Positions 1 through 11,447 are shown, numbered from the stretch's first letter. The stretch: DNA of 32,007 nt from Suillus spraguei (GCA_016800925.1 JABCPU010000663.1:1-32007); one strand, 5' to 3'. The notes: generated by a model not told the origin, from the sequence alone. A program made the numbers and translations.

Positions 1-330
1 CGTACTCGGAACGCGTTCCTTGTACTTTCACCTTGTTCTCTTTTGAACATTGTAAGAACTCCCAGCAGACCGCCTGTGTCTTTTCACTGTCGCTGGTGAC
101 GCCACCCCAGTCGTAACAGCTAGTAGTTTTCAGACTCAGTTTATATCTCAGTTTCGCTGTAGTAGTTCTTTAGTTCAAACCTCTTGTATCTACCAAGTGT
201 AGCAACCAGATGTACCTGCTATCCTTTTCTCTTGTGATAACCTTAGTTTGAGTCCTAGTCTCTGCCCCTGCCTTAATTGGTTATAAGGGTTGTGACACCT
301 ATCACTGCTGAAAGGAAAGCATGGTGCAGC
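1..330. other. Unassigned left-edge sequence
   Basis: No open frame, RNA gene or match to the repeat families elsewhere in the window was recognised. Similarity to the family Y leader begins only near position 335. It may be part of another element cut by the window edge. Confidence 0.3.
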
Positions 331-334
331 AAGC

Positions 335-2110
335 AAAGTCACACTGACTGTCAAACCCCTGTTTTTGACAAGTGTCTTGTTACTGTCTGTGGTGGCAACT
401 GAAGAATTCCCTTATAGCGAGTATATAGCCTTTTTGCTCCACTAAGGCGGAACCGTACTTCTGCTGCGAACCCTTACTGGATCCTTGCACCGATGCCCTC
501 ATGTCCTGTCCAAATCCGTCTAGATCCATTGGTGTGTAGTTACTTCGCTTCTGCTGTTACTAAATCTATAGCAGGATTTACCTTGCGTCTCAAGAGGCCA
601 CTGCATGCTGTGCACCTCTTAGTTAATACCCTGTTTATTTTCTTTCTTGCTACCTGTTAAGACCATACTCAAAGGTAGAGAGATCCGAAGGGCTTTGGCC
701 TCAGTTCGTGCACTGTGCCCCTTTCTCGAGTAATGCCCCTTATTTCAGGGAGAAGTTATTCGTCCAAAGATCCGGAAGGAGTTGCGTGACGGATCCGGGT
801 GTCCGAAGGTATCGGATATGATACGTCTGAAGGTTATTCGGAACGTAAGGATAGAACAATGATTAAGGCTAGCTTCGGAACGAGTTCCTAACTAGAAGCT
901 AACGGAAGTAGACTATCCGAAGATAGAGTTGGAGATATAGACTATAGGAATCAATCCTAAGTCTCAGAAGGTGACTTAGAGCAGAAAGTGGCTTAAGTCC
1001 AGAGGAAGCAGAATGAGTAGAATCTAAGATGATATTCGAACTAAGGTTCTAAGGAGATCTACAAGTGGTTTATATACTGTAAGTATCTAAGACGGATAAT
1101 CAACAAGTCCAGGACTGAGGGCTATGTACGAAGTGTAACGGAAGTCTATTAGTTAATGCACAGCGGATCAGTAAGCATGAATCAGAAATGAACACAGGAA
1201 ACGGATCAGTGACACAGGACGGAAACATAAACAGCTGGAATACCGGAATCAGGAGGAATGACGAAAGGAGATAGACGCAGATGTACACAAGGGAGTTAAG
1301 GTGCGAGAAGTGAGCACATTCGGATGGGTGGTACGGACAGGATCTGTGGACCAGATGGAAATGGAATCAATCGGATCTGATCGGATCTGGTCGGATCTGG
1401 GATTAGAAGTATGGTATATGACATACCAGACTCACCTAATAATCTTGTATGCGCTCAAATATGTTAAAAAGACTCAACATACATACCATTATGGTTACTT
1501 CCTGTTACATCCCTTCACTTGGACTTAGTATCAGAACACTCACTAGTCACAATCTATTGGCCTTTGAACCTTTCTCCATTCGAATCTCACTCATTGATTT
1601 AACCGCCGGTAACTTTACCGCTTGAAGTACCACGCAACTTTTGACTTCACTACTTGTAACCAGACTGTGGCCAGCGATCTCACTGGGTTGCTACCTCTCT
1701 CATCAACTTTCTTGCTCATATGGAACTGATGCTACTGCTACCGCACCATGGGTAGTAGTACTATATTTGTACCACAGAAGTCACTTTTGTTCTTGCTCTC
1801 GCTAGCTAACCACTACAGCTATCCTTACCGCACGAGTACCACTGACATCATGCTAGTACTGCCGATATACCATTACTGCCGCTGACCTTGGAAGTCAGAA
1901 TCTTCATTGCCTTATTAGTACTTTCTTGATTCCTTTGCACTAACTTAGAAGGAATTGCTTCTATTGCAGTCCTCTTAGGTCAAACATCTCACTCACACCT
2001 TCAGTAGGATTATCGTTGCACTTATACTTAGGCCAGCGGTAGTTTCTTCATTACAACTGGAGCCCACCACGAGGGGTCCTTTGGTATAGTTTTGTTCTTG
2101 TCTTAATCGC
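335..2110 (+). mobile_element. Family Y retrotransposon leader (5' internal region)
   Basis: This untranslated stretch precedes the gag gene at 2122. Positions 335-654 match 8838-9166, and 1428-2060 match about 9167-9785, so both are copies of one leader. Here the leader is split by an X-family LTR (655-1423). A further inverted copy lies at about 10100-10455. Many differences between copies are C-to-T or G-to-A at CpG positions. In the copy at 7869 this type of leader directly follows a Y LTR, which supports its role as the internal region downstream of the 5' LTR. No Y LTR is visible upstream here. Confidence 0.6.
655..1423 (-). mobile_element. Solo LTR, family X, inserted in Y leader
   Basis: It begins TGTTAAGACC and ends TATATGACA, giving LTR-type TG...CA ends, and is flanked by a 4-bp direct repeat TACC (651-654 and 1424-1427). 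The uninterrupted leader copy near 9166 lacks it. It is shorter (769 bp) than the X copy at 6341, so X exists in internally deleted versions. It is called minus because the opposite orientation of X carries TATATAAA-type promoter motifs. The small open frames inside (for example 1301-1528) match nothing recognisable and are taken as chance. Confidence 0.65.
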
Positions 2111-2121
2111 TTACCGCACAC

Positions 2122-2715
2122 TTGTCACCGCAGTCATTACTGCACCACTACGCTACTGATAGTATGTCTGACAGATTTTGCATGCCATTGCGCCACACGG
2201 CAGTGGCACCATACTTTGACAGTAACCCCAGAGAATTGCTAATGTTCCTCGCTACCATAGATGAGCTAGCAGACTTAGCCAGCATCGCTGATAAAGCACA
2301 CATCAAGGTGGCTATACACTATGCAGATCCTGACGAAGCAGAAGTATGGGAATGTCTTGACAAATACAATGGTAACAGCTTTGTAGACTTCGCTAACACT
2401 ATTTTGCACTTGTACCCAGAATGTGGTCCTATTACGTTCAACCGCACAGTTACCGCTGAAGCAGTCGCTCCACTGGCAGACCCCTATCAGGGAGACGCTA
2501 TTGAGCACTCTGACGCTGACGTACCACAACAAGTTATGGCATTGGAAATCACTACCCCTGAACAAGTATTGCTACCGCTTGAAGATACCACACCACTGGC
2601 AGTTCAGCAATCATTAATGGCACCAAGTACAGACAGCACTATGCTACCTACGGCGCTACTGCGCGAGGATATGGCATCTTGCCAGTCCAAGCGCTCGATG
2701 AAAGTTTGTCCCTGA
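2122..2715 (+). CDS. gag: Gag-like protein of Ty3/Gypsy-type element Y
   Basis: A 197-residue open frame. From about residue 22 it reads like the capsid region of basidiomycete Gypsy Gag proteins: a PYFD motif, then NPREL, then a helical stretch containing HYADPDEAEVWE and a LYPEC segment, which is the usual alternation of short helices. Gag forms the retrotransposon particle. No CCHC zinc knuckle is present. The frame ends in TGA at 2713 and the same frame continues after two more stops to about 2946, so the 3' part is eroded. The initiation codon is uncertain; the methionine at residue 15 or 21 could equally be the start. Family assignment rests on pattern recognition only. Confidence 0.5.
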   Translation: MSPQSLLHHYATDSMSDRFCMPLRHTAVAPYFDSNPRELLMFLATIDELADLASIADKAHIKVAIHYADPDEAEVWECLDKYNGNSFVDFANTILHLYPECGPITFNRTVTAEAVAPLADPYQGDAIEHSDADVPQQVMALEITTPEQVLLPLEDTTPLAVQQSLMAPSTDSTMLPTALLREDMASCQSKRSMKVCP

Positions 2716-4060
2716 ATGAACCAGCTATACTGATGAAACTGTGTTTTGCACTTTTATACAGACAGCGACGCATACTGCTCACTAGAAGAAACAGATGAAA
2801 CAGCAATTGACTTAGTTAGCACTGACATTTCACCGACAGAACTTTTGATGGTCATGGAGCCTGAACGTTCTCAAGATGAAGTACCACAGACTGCTAGGCT
2901 GATAGCGAAGAAGTTATGGAAGTATCACTGGAAAGGTATAGTATAGTAGAAGCACTGATGCATACCGCAGAAGCAATGTTTACAGCTCAGACTGTTACCA
3001 CACATTTACCGCTGACCCCTAAGGAAATGTTCACCACAGGAGCTATTCAGCTGAACTTGCAGACCGCATGTGCCTACCACCATGTGTCAACCACTGCATT
3101 AGTATGCAAAGACGATGGTCTTACCAGGCATACTGTGTTCCTAGCCTTACCACAGCTAGAAGGTTTATTATTGGCTACTGGCATACACTCTTGCAGCAGA
3201 TGACAAAGTGTGGCCTACCACCGCTAGTTGTCTGCCAACTATTGTCCCACAGTACTGCAGGCCATTGCATGCTTGCATAGCGCTATGGCAGTAGAATGCA
3301 GATAACGTGGTTTCCATTGCAGAAGAAGAAACTAACCCCAGAAGTCAAGCGTCAAAGACCCAAGCATGTATACCTGCCAGTGGCAAACCCAATGGCATCA
3401 TTCATTACCCTACCACCACTGACATTCGCTAAATACCACCCTCGTTACTTGATCATAAAAACAAAGAAAAGAATACTGCACATGTACAATAGTCTCTGTT
3501 TTACCCTGGGTTTCATCCGGCAATCAGTTTCACACTTTCAAATGCATGCCCACATGGCATCACTTACATATGTTTAGCGCTAACAAGCGCACAGACTTTT
3601 ATTACAGTACAAAGGACTATATCAATTGGACAAAGAATACCATGCACTGCTAAAGTACTATACACCTTTTTCTTCGAATGTGTAGGCAGCACACTGCCCC
3701 ATTGATTGACTAGACAGGAATATCATGCTGAAGCTTACTGGCAGCACTACCACAGGCATAGAAAAGATAGCACAAGAAGAAGACAAGACGAGCGGAACCT
3801 CACACAGACTTGCAGTATCAGTTCAATTTGTGTTTACTGCGAGCGAGCGCTTACTATATGTTACCGTTTATCTTAGGCATCAAATGGACTATGACTGGTG
3901 CTAGGACTTGGACATGGAGGCATTTGGACTTGTTGGACCTCCCAAGGACTTAGGCGTTCACACTGTTATTGGAGCCACCAGGACCCCTATCATTGCAGCA
4001 ACTGTTCTATGGTACAGAGAGTAAGGTACAAGTACAGAAGAAGAAAGAAAGTCTAAGTAT
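2716..4060 (+). pseudogene. Eroded internal region of element Y, no pol recognised
   Basis: Short open frames in different phases (2746-2946, 2916-3203, 3296-3577) give the impression of a former coding region broken by stops and shifts. None shows a protease DTG, reverse transcriptase YxDD, RNase H or integrase motif. At about 1.3 kb the stretch is too short for a Gypsy pol. Either pol was deleted or the element never had one (a TR-GAG-like non-autonomous design). Confidence 0.35.
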
Positions 4061-4061
4061 T

Positions 4062-5324
4062 TTACAAGCAGCGCCTCTTTTGCCGGCGGTTCATGCAACC
4101 GCGGAGAAAGTTCATCTTCCCCGCCAACTCTTTCATCATCCCTTCCATCTGCATAAACTGCACTTGGGCATCCTCAAGATGAGCTGCCATCAAGAAGTCC
4201 AGATTTTCTTCACCCTGCAGGTCTTGCAGGCACTGCACGACATCCATGGTTTCTTCCTCAGACTCTTCCTCCACCGCTGCAACAGACTGCACCTTCGCAG
4301 CAATTTTTGCTGGGCGGGGGAGGCACGATCACCGCTGGCTCACCATCAGTCACCTCAATGACTTCATCGGTTTTTTTGATTTTGCCGTGGCGGCACTCTT
4401 GGAGCTGCCGGTGGCAGCGACCACAGGTGGCGTCTTTGCTGTGGACACATTCTTTTGTGACAAACTAAAGTCAAAATGAGTTAGCAAAGATAAGTCAGAA
4501 AGAAAGAAGAAGAAGACTCACTGGTGTTATGTGAACACCTATGCTTGTACTTGTGACAGTGGTTGCAGACCTTGCCCACCTCACTGGTGCAGATATGGTC
4601 CCCCTTGGTGCAGTTCTCGCACTTGGTTTTGTGGCGAGGACTGCCAACCGACATGCACCTAACCTTTGGCTAAATGAGATCAGTAAAAGCTAAGTCAAAA
4701 AGACAAAGAAAGACTCACTGGCGGTTCGCTATCACAACCTCTAAAAACTTTTTGGAGGAAGGCCGCGCTACCCTCTTGGGCGCTGGAGCCTCTCTTCCTC
4801 CTCCTCCTCCTCCTCCTCCTCCTCACTGTCACCGCCAGCAACATCCTCCTCAGGGTCCTCCTCCAGGGACCGCTTCTTCCCTTTCCCCTTGTCAACTACC
4901 GCAGGCTCAGACGAGCCGCGGCGGCCTTCTTCTTCTCCTCAGCTGCCTTTGCAGCCGCAGTGATCTCCATACGGTAGGCGTTTACCGTGGGCATCATGGT
5001 GTTTGCCTCTAGTACCTCCTCAGGCGTCAACCCCAAGTCAAGGCCGCATGCCGCACCTTCAGTATGGCACTCTTCTATGTCATGCTATAGAAAATGAAGT
5101 CAAGTTAGTACCACTACTGTGAAGAAAAGAAAGAAGATGCACAAAGAACTTCTCCCAAGCTTTCACCCACATCTCCTTCTCCTCCAGGAGCTCCTCCTTG
5201 TCATCGGAGTGGAGAGAATCAGGCCATCCAGTTGTTCTTGGAGGGCAGAGAGTTTCTTTTGTGCCTCAGATGGCGCGGCAGCAGCGAGAGCAGAGATGTT
5301 AAAAGTAGTAGACAAAGATGACAT
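4062..5324 (-). CDS. Antisense gene with Zn2Cys6-like cluster and acidic/coiled-coil segments
   Basis: A likely four-exon gene: exon 1 5324-5143, exon 2 5084-4719, exon 3 4669-4522, exon 4 4464-4062. Introns of 58, 49 and 57 nt start with GTGCAT or GTGAGT and end in AG. The first carries a perfect TACTAAC branch site. The start at 5324 gives an Ala-rich N-terminus followed by a charged helix. Exon 2 is Ala/Lys-rich with a run of about ten glutamates. Exon 3 contains CX2CX6CX7CX2CX6C, the spacing of fungal Zn(II)2Cys6 DNA-binding clusters, though here it lies mid-protein. Exon 4 has an acidic stretch, a Met/Gln-rich helix and a basic end. At least five one-base shifts are needed to read it through, most at short homopolymers. 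It lies antisense between gag and the 3' LTR of element Y. Function unknown; DNA binding is inference. Confidence 0.45.
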
Positions 5325-5469
5325 GGTAGTAAGAAGTAAAGATGGGGAAAAGTGACGAAGTCCAACAATGGCCCTTTTGTAGGGAACATTAATTCGTGAC
5401 CACACTGTGTCACACTCTGCTGCATTGTCCACAGTCACAGCATGGCGCGTCCACAGTTCCACTTCCACA

Positions 5470-5586
5470 TGGCAAATTCCGCTTACGATTGAACCATGTG
5501 ACCTTGATATTGCTCAAATTTCTGCTAAGTCCCTTACCAGTGGTATAGTTGACTGGGGATGGTCAGTTTTTAAAGTTGCCAGGGGA
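5470..5586 (+). other. Short spacer before Y LTR with purine-rich tract
   Basis: A spacer between the antisense gene and the LTR. It ends in the purine-rich CCAGGGGA directly before the TGTAAC that opens the LTR, as expected for a polypurine tract that primes plus-strand synthesis. The tract is short and interrupted. Confidence 0.3.
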
Positions 5587-6340
5587 TGTAACAAACATAT
5601 TGCTCTGGCCTTAAAACCCTATCTTTTGGCGCATGTCTCACATTTATAGGAATCTCCACCAGTCCAAAGGCTGTCTTACCCCTTTAGCATCGTTGGCAGC
5701 ATCTCATGCTTACTGCACACTGTACTGACTGCTGCACCACGTTCCACATACCAATGTCCTTCCATGTCCTTGCTGGTCTGCATAGCTCCATTTGGTGGTA
5801 GTTTGTTTTATGTTTGTTATCACTGATTCCACGGCAAGCCTTATTACATGTTGCCTCATGCTGCAGCCGCCTCGCGCTACATTTACATATGGTGGTTACT
5901 GTACTTGAGCGCTACTGATCTCACCTAGAGCATTCCGAGTACATACAATTTAGGATATAAGCGCTGCGTACCCCACGAGACATTACCTGATTTGTACCCC
6001 ATTGCACATACTATAGGTCAGGATTAGTATCTAGCTCTGGATCTACCCAGTAGTAGACTTAGTCTTTAAAGTTCTTTACCACTCGTTAATCAATTTCACT
6101 CTTCCCTGTTACCGCTGGCATACTGCTAGATCTTTGGCCCCTATTTTACTGAAACTTCTTGCACACCACTACTTTACCGCTGAAAGTACTGTGGACCTCT
6201 TTACTGTTTCTTTGCACCACTCGCAACCTTACCGCTACCGCTGACTTTACCGCTCGTTATTGCTCACTCACACTACATTTTCAAGCATTATCTCAACCAT
6301 GGTAGCACCGCTATATATGACGCTAGTTCTGGCGGCATCA
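5587..6340 (+). mobile_element. 3' LTR of element Y (5' part; interrupted)
   Basis: It opens TGTAACAAACATATTG and runs parallel to the Y LTRs at 7869-8835 and 13775-15537. It stops at GGCGGCATCA, where an X LTR begins. The missing last 200 bp is not found on the far side of that X copy, so a deletion or unequal exchange followed the insertion. Confidence 0.6.
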
Positions 6341-6547
6341 TGTCATATACCGTACATTCAGGTCCGGTCCAAGGACATCCACACACCCAATCCATACATC
6401 CTAGTCCACCCATCCGATCCAGCTCACATATCCAATCCACCCATCTACTCCAATCCATATCCATCCATATCTAATCCATATCCATATCCGACTCAGTCCA
6501 TCCATCTGATCTGATCCACCCATCCGATTCATGTTCATATCCGATCC

Positions 6548-6660
6548 ATGTCCATATCCAATCCGTGTCCATATCCAATCTGTGTCCATATCCAATCTGT
6601 GTCCATATCCAATCTGTGTCCATATCCAATCTGTGTCCATATCCGATCCATGCTCATATC
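6548..6660 (+). repeat. 17-bp tandem repeat (TCCATATCCAATCTGTG)
   Basis: About six near-identical units in tandem inside the X LTR. Related looser repeats are in the X copies at 1355-1400 and 14435-14500, so this is a variable-number repeat of the family. Confidence 0.7.
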
Positions 6661-7309
6661 CGAAACTATTCCCGCACACCTGCGCATTACTCCTTTTAGG
6701 TTAATACCTGTGTCCGGCTTTCGGTTATCTCTGCACCTCTGGTGTTTGGTTATCTTGACTTCCGTCTTGATAAGATATTTCATACAAGTCTTATTTCCGA
6801 GTTCATAGCCTTGTGTTCCGCAATGCCTCAAACATAGCCTCAGAATATCCTTACTTGCCTTCCAGCATGCTACCTACAGTATATAAACTTGTAGTACAAC
6901 TCTTGCAGACCTCAATCTGATCATTGCTTTCCTACTTCTGTATATTCCTTTGACTTCTGTATCTTGTTACCATGTCTATATAAATCCATTTCCATTCTCG
7001 CACTTGGGCTCTGGCCCTTGTAAGCTTCCAACTCAGACCTATGGGATCATTCCCTAGGCTGGAGCCTTGATCCTTTGTCCTATATCCTTTTCAGACTTTG
7101 TCCGTTTCCTGTCTCTCATCCATTTCACCTCCAACTCTACCTTTGGTAGTCTTATACTGTCTGTTTCTATTCCGGACCTTGTCCGGAGTAGTCTATACTA
7201 TTTCTATACCATATCCAGACCTACTCCCCTCAAGTAGTCAACACTTCCCCTAAGATCCATAGAGCTATGCTCATCCGATCATCCGATCATCTGCTCGTCC
7301 ACTCTTCCA

Positions 7310-7556
7310 CTCATCCACTCTTCTGCTCTTCCGCTCTTCTGCTCTTCTGCTCTTCTGCTCTTCTGCTCTTCTGCTCTTCTGCTCTTCCGCTCTTCTGCTC
7401 CTCCGCTCCTCTGCTCTTCTGCTCCTCCGCTCTTCTGCTCCTCCGCTCTTCCGCTCCTCCGCTCTTCCGCTCCTCTGCTCTTCCGCTCTTCCGCTCTTCC
7501 ACTCTTCCGCTCTTCCGCTCTTCCGCTCTTCCGCTCTTCCGCTCTTCCGCTCCTCT
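7310..7556 (+). repeat. 8-bp microsatellite (GCTCTTCY)n
   Basis: About 30 units of GCTCTTCT/GCTCTTCC with occasional GCTCCTCC. Because 8 is not divisible by 3, all three frames remain open and cycle through an 8-residue Leu/Phe/Cys/Ser pattern, explaining the spurious frames on both strands. Confidence 0.85.
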
Positions 7557-7868
7557 GAGCTCCAGACCTTCGGATCTATCCTATCCTATCATCTGACACC
7601 TATGGATCATCTGTCCCTCTGGAGCTTTGCTCCTATCCTGCCCTGGACTTTGTCCAGGAGTCCATCCTTCATCCAGTCTACTTGGAACTTGTTCCAGTAG
7701 TCTTACCATTACACCCTACCATCCAGAAATAGTTCTGGCGCATTCTGGCGCTCATCCAGAAGTCCTTCGGAGCTCTATTGAGCTATCCTGTCCTACAGAG
7801 TTCATCCAGACTCTGTCTGGATTTCACTATAACTCCCCCTTGGACTTCATCCGAAATTAAGGGCACAT

Positions 7869-8835
7869 TGTAACGAACATATTGGCGCTGGGCTTAAAAC
7901 CCCATATTTTGACACTCGTCTCACGTCTACAGGAGTTACCACTAGTCCATGGCCTTCTTACCCCTTTAGCAGTAACTGGCGGCATCCCATGCTTACCGCA
8001 CACCATACTGACTGCCGCACCACATTCCACGAACCAATGTCCTTCCATGTCCTTGCCGCATCCGCATAGCTCCATTTGGTGCGTAGTTTGTTTCCTGTTT
8101 GTTATCATTGATTCCACGGCAAGCCTTATTACATGTTGCCTCGTGCCGCAGCACCTCGCGCTATGTTTACTTACGGCGGTTACTACACTCCAGCGCTACT
8201 GATCTCGCCTAGAGTATTCCGAGTACATACAATTTAGGATATAAGCACCGCATACCCCGCACGATAGAAGTACCTGATTTTACACCATCGCACGTACTAT
8301 AGGTCAGGATTATTGTCTAGCTCTGGATCAACCCAGTAGTGGACATAGTCTTTAAAGTTCCCTTATCGCTCATTAATACATCACGCTCGTTCTGCATTAC
8401 CGCCGGCATACCGCTGGACTTTTGATTGTTACTTTTGACTGAACTTCTCACGCTCCGCTACTTTACCGCTGAAAGTACCGCGGACTTCTTTACTGTTTCT
8501 TTGCACCGCTCACAACCTTACTGCTACCGCTGAGACCACCGCTCGACATCACTCGCTAGATGCAACTGTTACTGACCTTATCTCAACGACGGTAGCACCG
8601 CAGCGCACGACGCTAGTTCCAGCAGTATCATCGCTGACCACAGCAACTTACCGCTGACTCAGACGCTTGTTTTGCAAATAAGTTAGACTCGAACTTGACC
8701 ATACTATATAGGCATCCCCCTTTAGGGTCGAATGCTCTTGTTCTTACAAGTGAAGCAGACTAGACGGAGCGCAAGACTAACATACTAGTTTAGGCAGTGG
8801 TTTATCTACAGCCCAAGCTAGGTTGTATCTTTACA
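7869..8835 (+). mobile_element. LTR, family Y, full length
   Basis: A 967-bp block from TGTAACGAACAT to TTGTATCTTTACA, with TG...CA termini. It parallels 5587-6340 and 13775-15537. It is followed directly by the leader type seen at 335-654, so it is the 5' LTR of a second, mostly deleted Y copy. It retains more CpG than the other copies; for example it reads GCCGCATCCGCAT where the copy at 14784 reads GCTGCATCTGCAT. Confidence 0.7.
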
Positions 8836-9789
8836 GCGAGAAAAGTCACGCTGACCATCAAAACCCCGTTTTCGACAAGCGTCTCATTAACGTCTGCGGT
8901 GGCAGCCGATGAACTTCCTTATAGCGACGAAATAGCCTTTTCACTCCACTAAGGCAGAACCGTTCTTCTCCCATGAACCCTTACCAGATCCTTGCGCTGA
9001 TGCCCTCATGTCCCGTCCTATTCCATCTAGAATTCATTGGTGCATAGTTACCTCGCTTCCGCCGTTAGTAAACCTACGGCAGGATTTACCTTACATCTCA
9101 AGGGGCCGCTGCATGCTGTGCGCCTCATAATTAAGTACCCCGTTTATTTTCTTTCTCGCTACCAGACTCGCATAGCTATCTCATATGTGCTCACATATGT
9201 TAAAAAGGACTGAACATACATACTGTTACTTTCACTTCCCGTTACATCCCTTCACTAGGACTTAGTATCTGAAAATGCTCGCTAGTCGCAATCTATTTGC
9301 CTTTGAACTCTTCTCCGTTCGAACTTCGCTCATTGATTTAACCACCGGTGACTTTACCGCTCAAAGTACCGCGCGACTTTCGACTTCACTACTCGTAACT
9401 GGACCGCGGCCAGTGATCTCGCTGGGTCATTTTCTCTCTCATCTGCGTTTCCGCTCATATGGAAGTTGCTGCTACTGCTACCACACCGCCGGTAGTTATA
9501 ACATTTTGGTCTCGCCCAAGTAACTTTGTTCTTGCTCTCACTAGCTAACCATAGCAGCTATCATTACCGCACGTGTACCGCTGACACCGTGCTAGTACCA
9601 CCAATATACCGCTAACCTCGGAGGTCAGAATCCTCATTGCCTTATTAGTACTTTGTTGTTTCCTTCGCACTAACTTTGAAGGAATTGCTTCTATTTGCAG
9701 TCCTCTTGGGTCGAACATCTCACTCACGCCTTTAGTAGGATTAATGCTGTGCTTATACTTAGGCCAGCGCTAGTTTCTTCGTTTCACTG
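8836..9789 (+). mobile_element. Family Y leader, second copy
   Basis: It matches 335-654 plus 1428-2060 without the X insertion and so shows the original target site (GCTACCAGACTC). There is no gag behind it; it passes directly into a partial Y LTR, implying an internal deletion of the whole coding region. Confidence 0.6.
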
Positions 9790-10099
9790 CTACCGCAGAT
9801 ACCATCACTCGACATCGCTTGCTCGACGCAACTGTTACTGACCATATCTCGACCACGGTAGCACCGCTACGCACAATGCTAGTTCCGGTGGCATCATCGC
9901 TGACCGTGGCAACTTACCGCTGACCTTGACGCTTGTTTCACACATAAGTTAGACTTGAACTTGACCATACTAATAGGCATCCCCCTTTAGGGTCAAACAC
10001 TCTTGCCTTGCAAGTGAAGCAGACTAGACGGAGCACAAGACTCACATACTAGTTTAGGCAGTGGTTTATCTACAGCCCAGGCTAGATTGTATCTTTACA
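9790..10099 (+). mobile_element. Y LTR, 3' third
   Basis: It matches the last 300 bp of the LTR at 7869-8835, ending TTGTATCTTTACA. The 5' part is missing. Confidence 0.6.
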
Positions 10100-10455
10100 C
10101 CGGTATGTGTGAAGAGTCCTTTTTAATATGTACTGTGAGTGGCCAGAATACATAGTGAGAACAGTAGTGAAATAAAGATATACTACGTGATTCTTAGCAA
10201 AGAGGCATGCAGTGAGCAAGCGGTGTCACAGAAGGTAATGTAAGTCTTGCCATAGCTTTAGTAATGGCGGAAATGAATATGCTATGCACCAATGGATCTA
10301 GACAGAAATGGAATGGACAGGAGGACATTGGTAGCGAAATTTGGTAAGGGGCAAGGATCCACGGAGCAAAAACAGTACTGGCAAAGCAAAAGGCTAATGC
10401 TCGCTATAGGGGATTTTCTCAGTAGCCGCTGTAGACAGTAATGAGACACTTGTGT
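10100..10455 (-). mobile_element. Inverted piece of family Y leader
   Basis: Read in reverse it matches the leader near 375-560 (the GGATCCTTGC, TCTAGATCCATTGG and CTTATAGCGAG blocks), and its first 40 bp match 1441-1490 in reverse. It therefore forms an inverted repeat with the leader at 8836. It ends abruptly at ACACTTGT, where the protease relic begins. Confidence 0.5.
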
Positions 10456-11040
10456 AAAATGGCACTTTCATGGTCAGCATGATTCTGTTTGCTACAATGG
10501 GATCGCCCATTGAAGTTCGCAATTCCCCCACCATCTTCCCCCTTACCAGGAGACTGGACTTCTCCAATGGTACTATTGACCTCATGCAACACAATAAAGC
10601 TCGTGTGGTGGCCTTCAGGGACCACAATATGCATGGCAAACATGTTGAAAGCATTCCGATGCTATTCTCCCAGGGTAGACACATTGTAGCACTTGACATT
10701 GGCAACCCCCCCACAACCTGTTAGTTCAACATTGAGAAAACACGCGGCTGCTAATGTATTATTGAAGACAACTTGGTTGTCGACACCAGTAGCACAGTCA
10801 CATGGATTGGCAGCAGCACTCAATACAACAGAACCGGTGTCAACACTGGACAGGGTGTGAAGGTATCCTATGGTGGTGGGCAGTTTTCTGCAGCCTCCTT
10901 CTCTGGTATGACATACAACAATATTATAAGTTGAAATACCTACAATTATCTACAGGAACTTTCTTCATCGAGACCGTCACTCTCCATGATGGGCTCACTA
11001 TTCCCAATTATGAACTCACTGTTGCTGTTACAAGAACACC
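10456..11040 (+). pseudogene. Aspartic protease (polyporopepsin-like, A01) pseudogene, 5' part
   Basis: The frame from 10470 gives a propeptide typical of secreted basidiomycete aspartic proteases: SPIEV, then a PLTRRL block, then an Asn/Gly/Asp segment. From about 10770 comes the first catalytic region, VVDTSS...TWIGSSTQY, then VSYGGGQFS, then (10960) a TVTLHDGLTI stretch. Family members have D-T-G-S at the active site; here the glycine is serine. Several stops interrupt the frame (10722-10765), and one expected intron has ATAAGT in place of a GTAAGT donor. The second catalytic lobe is absent. Probably a dead fragment of a secreted endopeptidase gene carried or cut by the neighbouring Y sequence. 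Confidence 0.6.
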
Positions 11041-11447
11041 TTCTTGCGCCCCTACAATCATTTTTCCTCCTGTGCATCACTGTCTACTCTCGTCCCGATG
11101 AGGCCCCCACACTTATTCTCTGCTACCTCATCTGGCTCACCCTTGTCACACCTTACCTCACCTATGCCTGCCTCCTTCATCATCATTGCTAAGCACTCAC
11201 CCCTTGCGCATGTGTTGCCTTCTTTGTGCTTGCTCTCACCTTTTGTGCTTCACACGCACTCTCTGCACTTTACGCCTCCCCTTGCACTTCAACACAAGCT
11301 ACCCTTTGGTTCACTCACACTACCCATTGGCTCTTGGACTATGCTTGGTGTCGTATTTCCTTTTATCCTTTCCTTTGCATTTCCCGAGCCTCTTCAGTGA
11401 CAAACTCTGTACTATATGGGTCACCCAACCCACATAATATCCTGTCA
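11041..11447. other. C/T-rich stretch without recognised gene
   Basis: Several overlapping Ser/Leu/Pro/His-rich open frames result from pyrimidine-rich composition. No motif, intron signal or similarity to other parts of the window was recognised. Confidence 0.4.

Larger units (their letters stand above)
6341..7868 (+). mobile_element. LTR, family X, long version (TATA-bearing), truncated at its end
   Basis: It starts TGTCATATACC, the reverse complement of the end of the copies at 655 and 13795. It carries a 17-bp tandem repeat (about 6548-6660), TATATAAA-type motifs (6881 and 6976) and an 8-bp microsatellite (7310-7556). It ends in the GAAATTAAGGGCACA block that lies about 100 bp inside the other copies, then joins a complete Y LTR. 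Truncation by recombination with Y is likely. The Ser/Leu-rich and Trp/Asp-rich open frames are repeat artefacts. Confidence 0.6.

Noticed and set aside
2716..4060. Expected Gypsy pol (protease, RT, integrase)
   Set aside because: No DTG, YxDD or integrase zinc motif in any frame; the space is too short.
4674..5012. Proline-rich 112-residue plus-strand frame
   Set aside because: It is the reverse of the poly-Glu exon of the minus-strand gene, which has splice signals and the cysteine cluster.
6260..6831. Overlapping Ile/Pro/His and Trp/Asp/Gly-rich frames
   Set aside because: Translations of the 17-bp tandem repeat and AT/CC-rich LTR sequence in alternating frames.
7267..7596. 109-residue Leu/Ser/Phe-rich frame and its Glu/Arg/Lys-rich opposite
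   Set aside because: Both arise from the 8-bp GCTCTTCY microsatellite, which leaves every frame open.
10394..10714. Minus-strand 106-residue frame
   Set aside because: It is antisense to the protease relic, whose plus-strand reading matches a known family.
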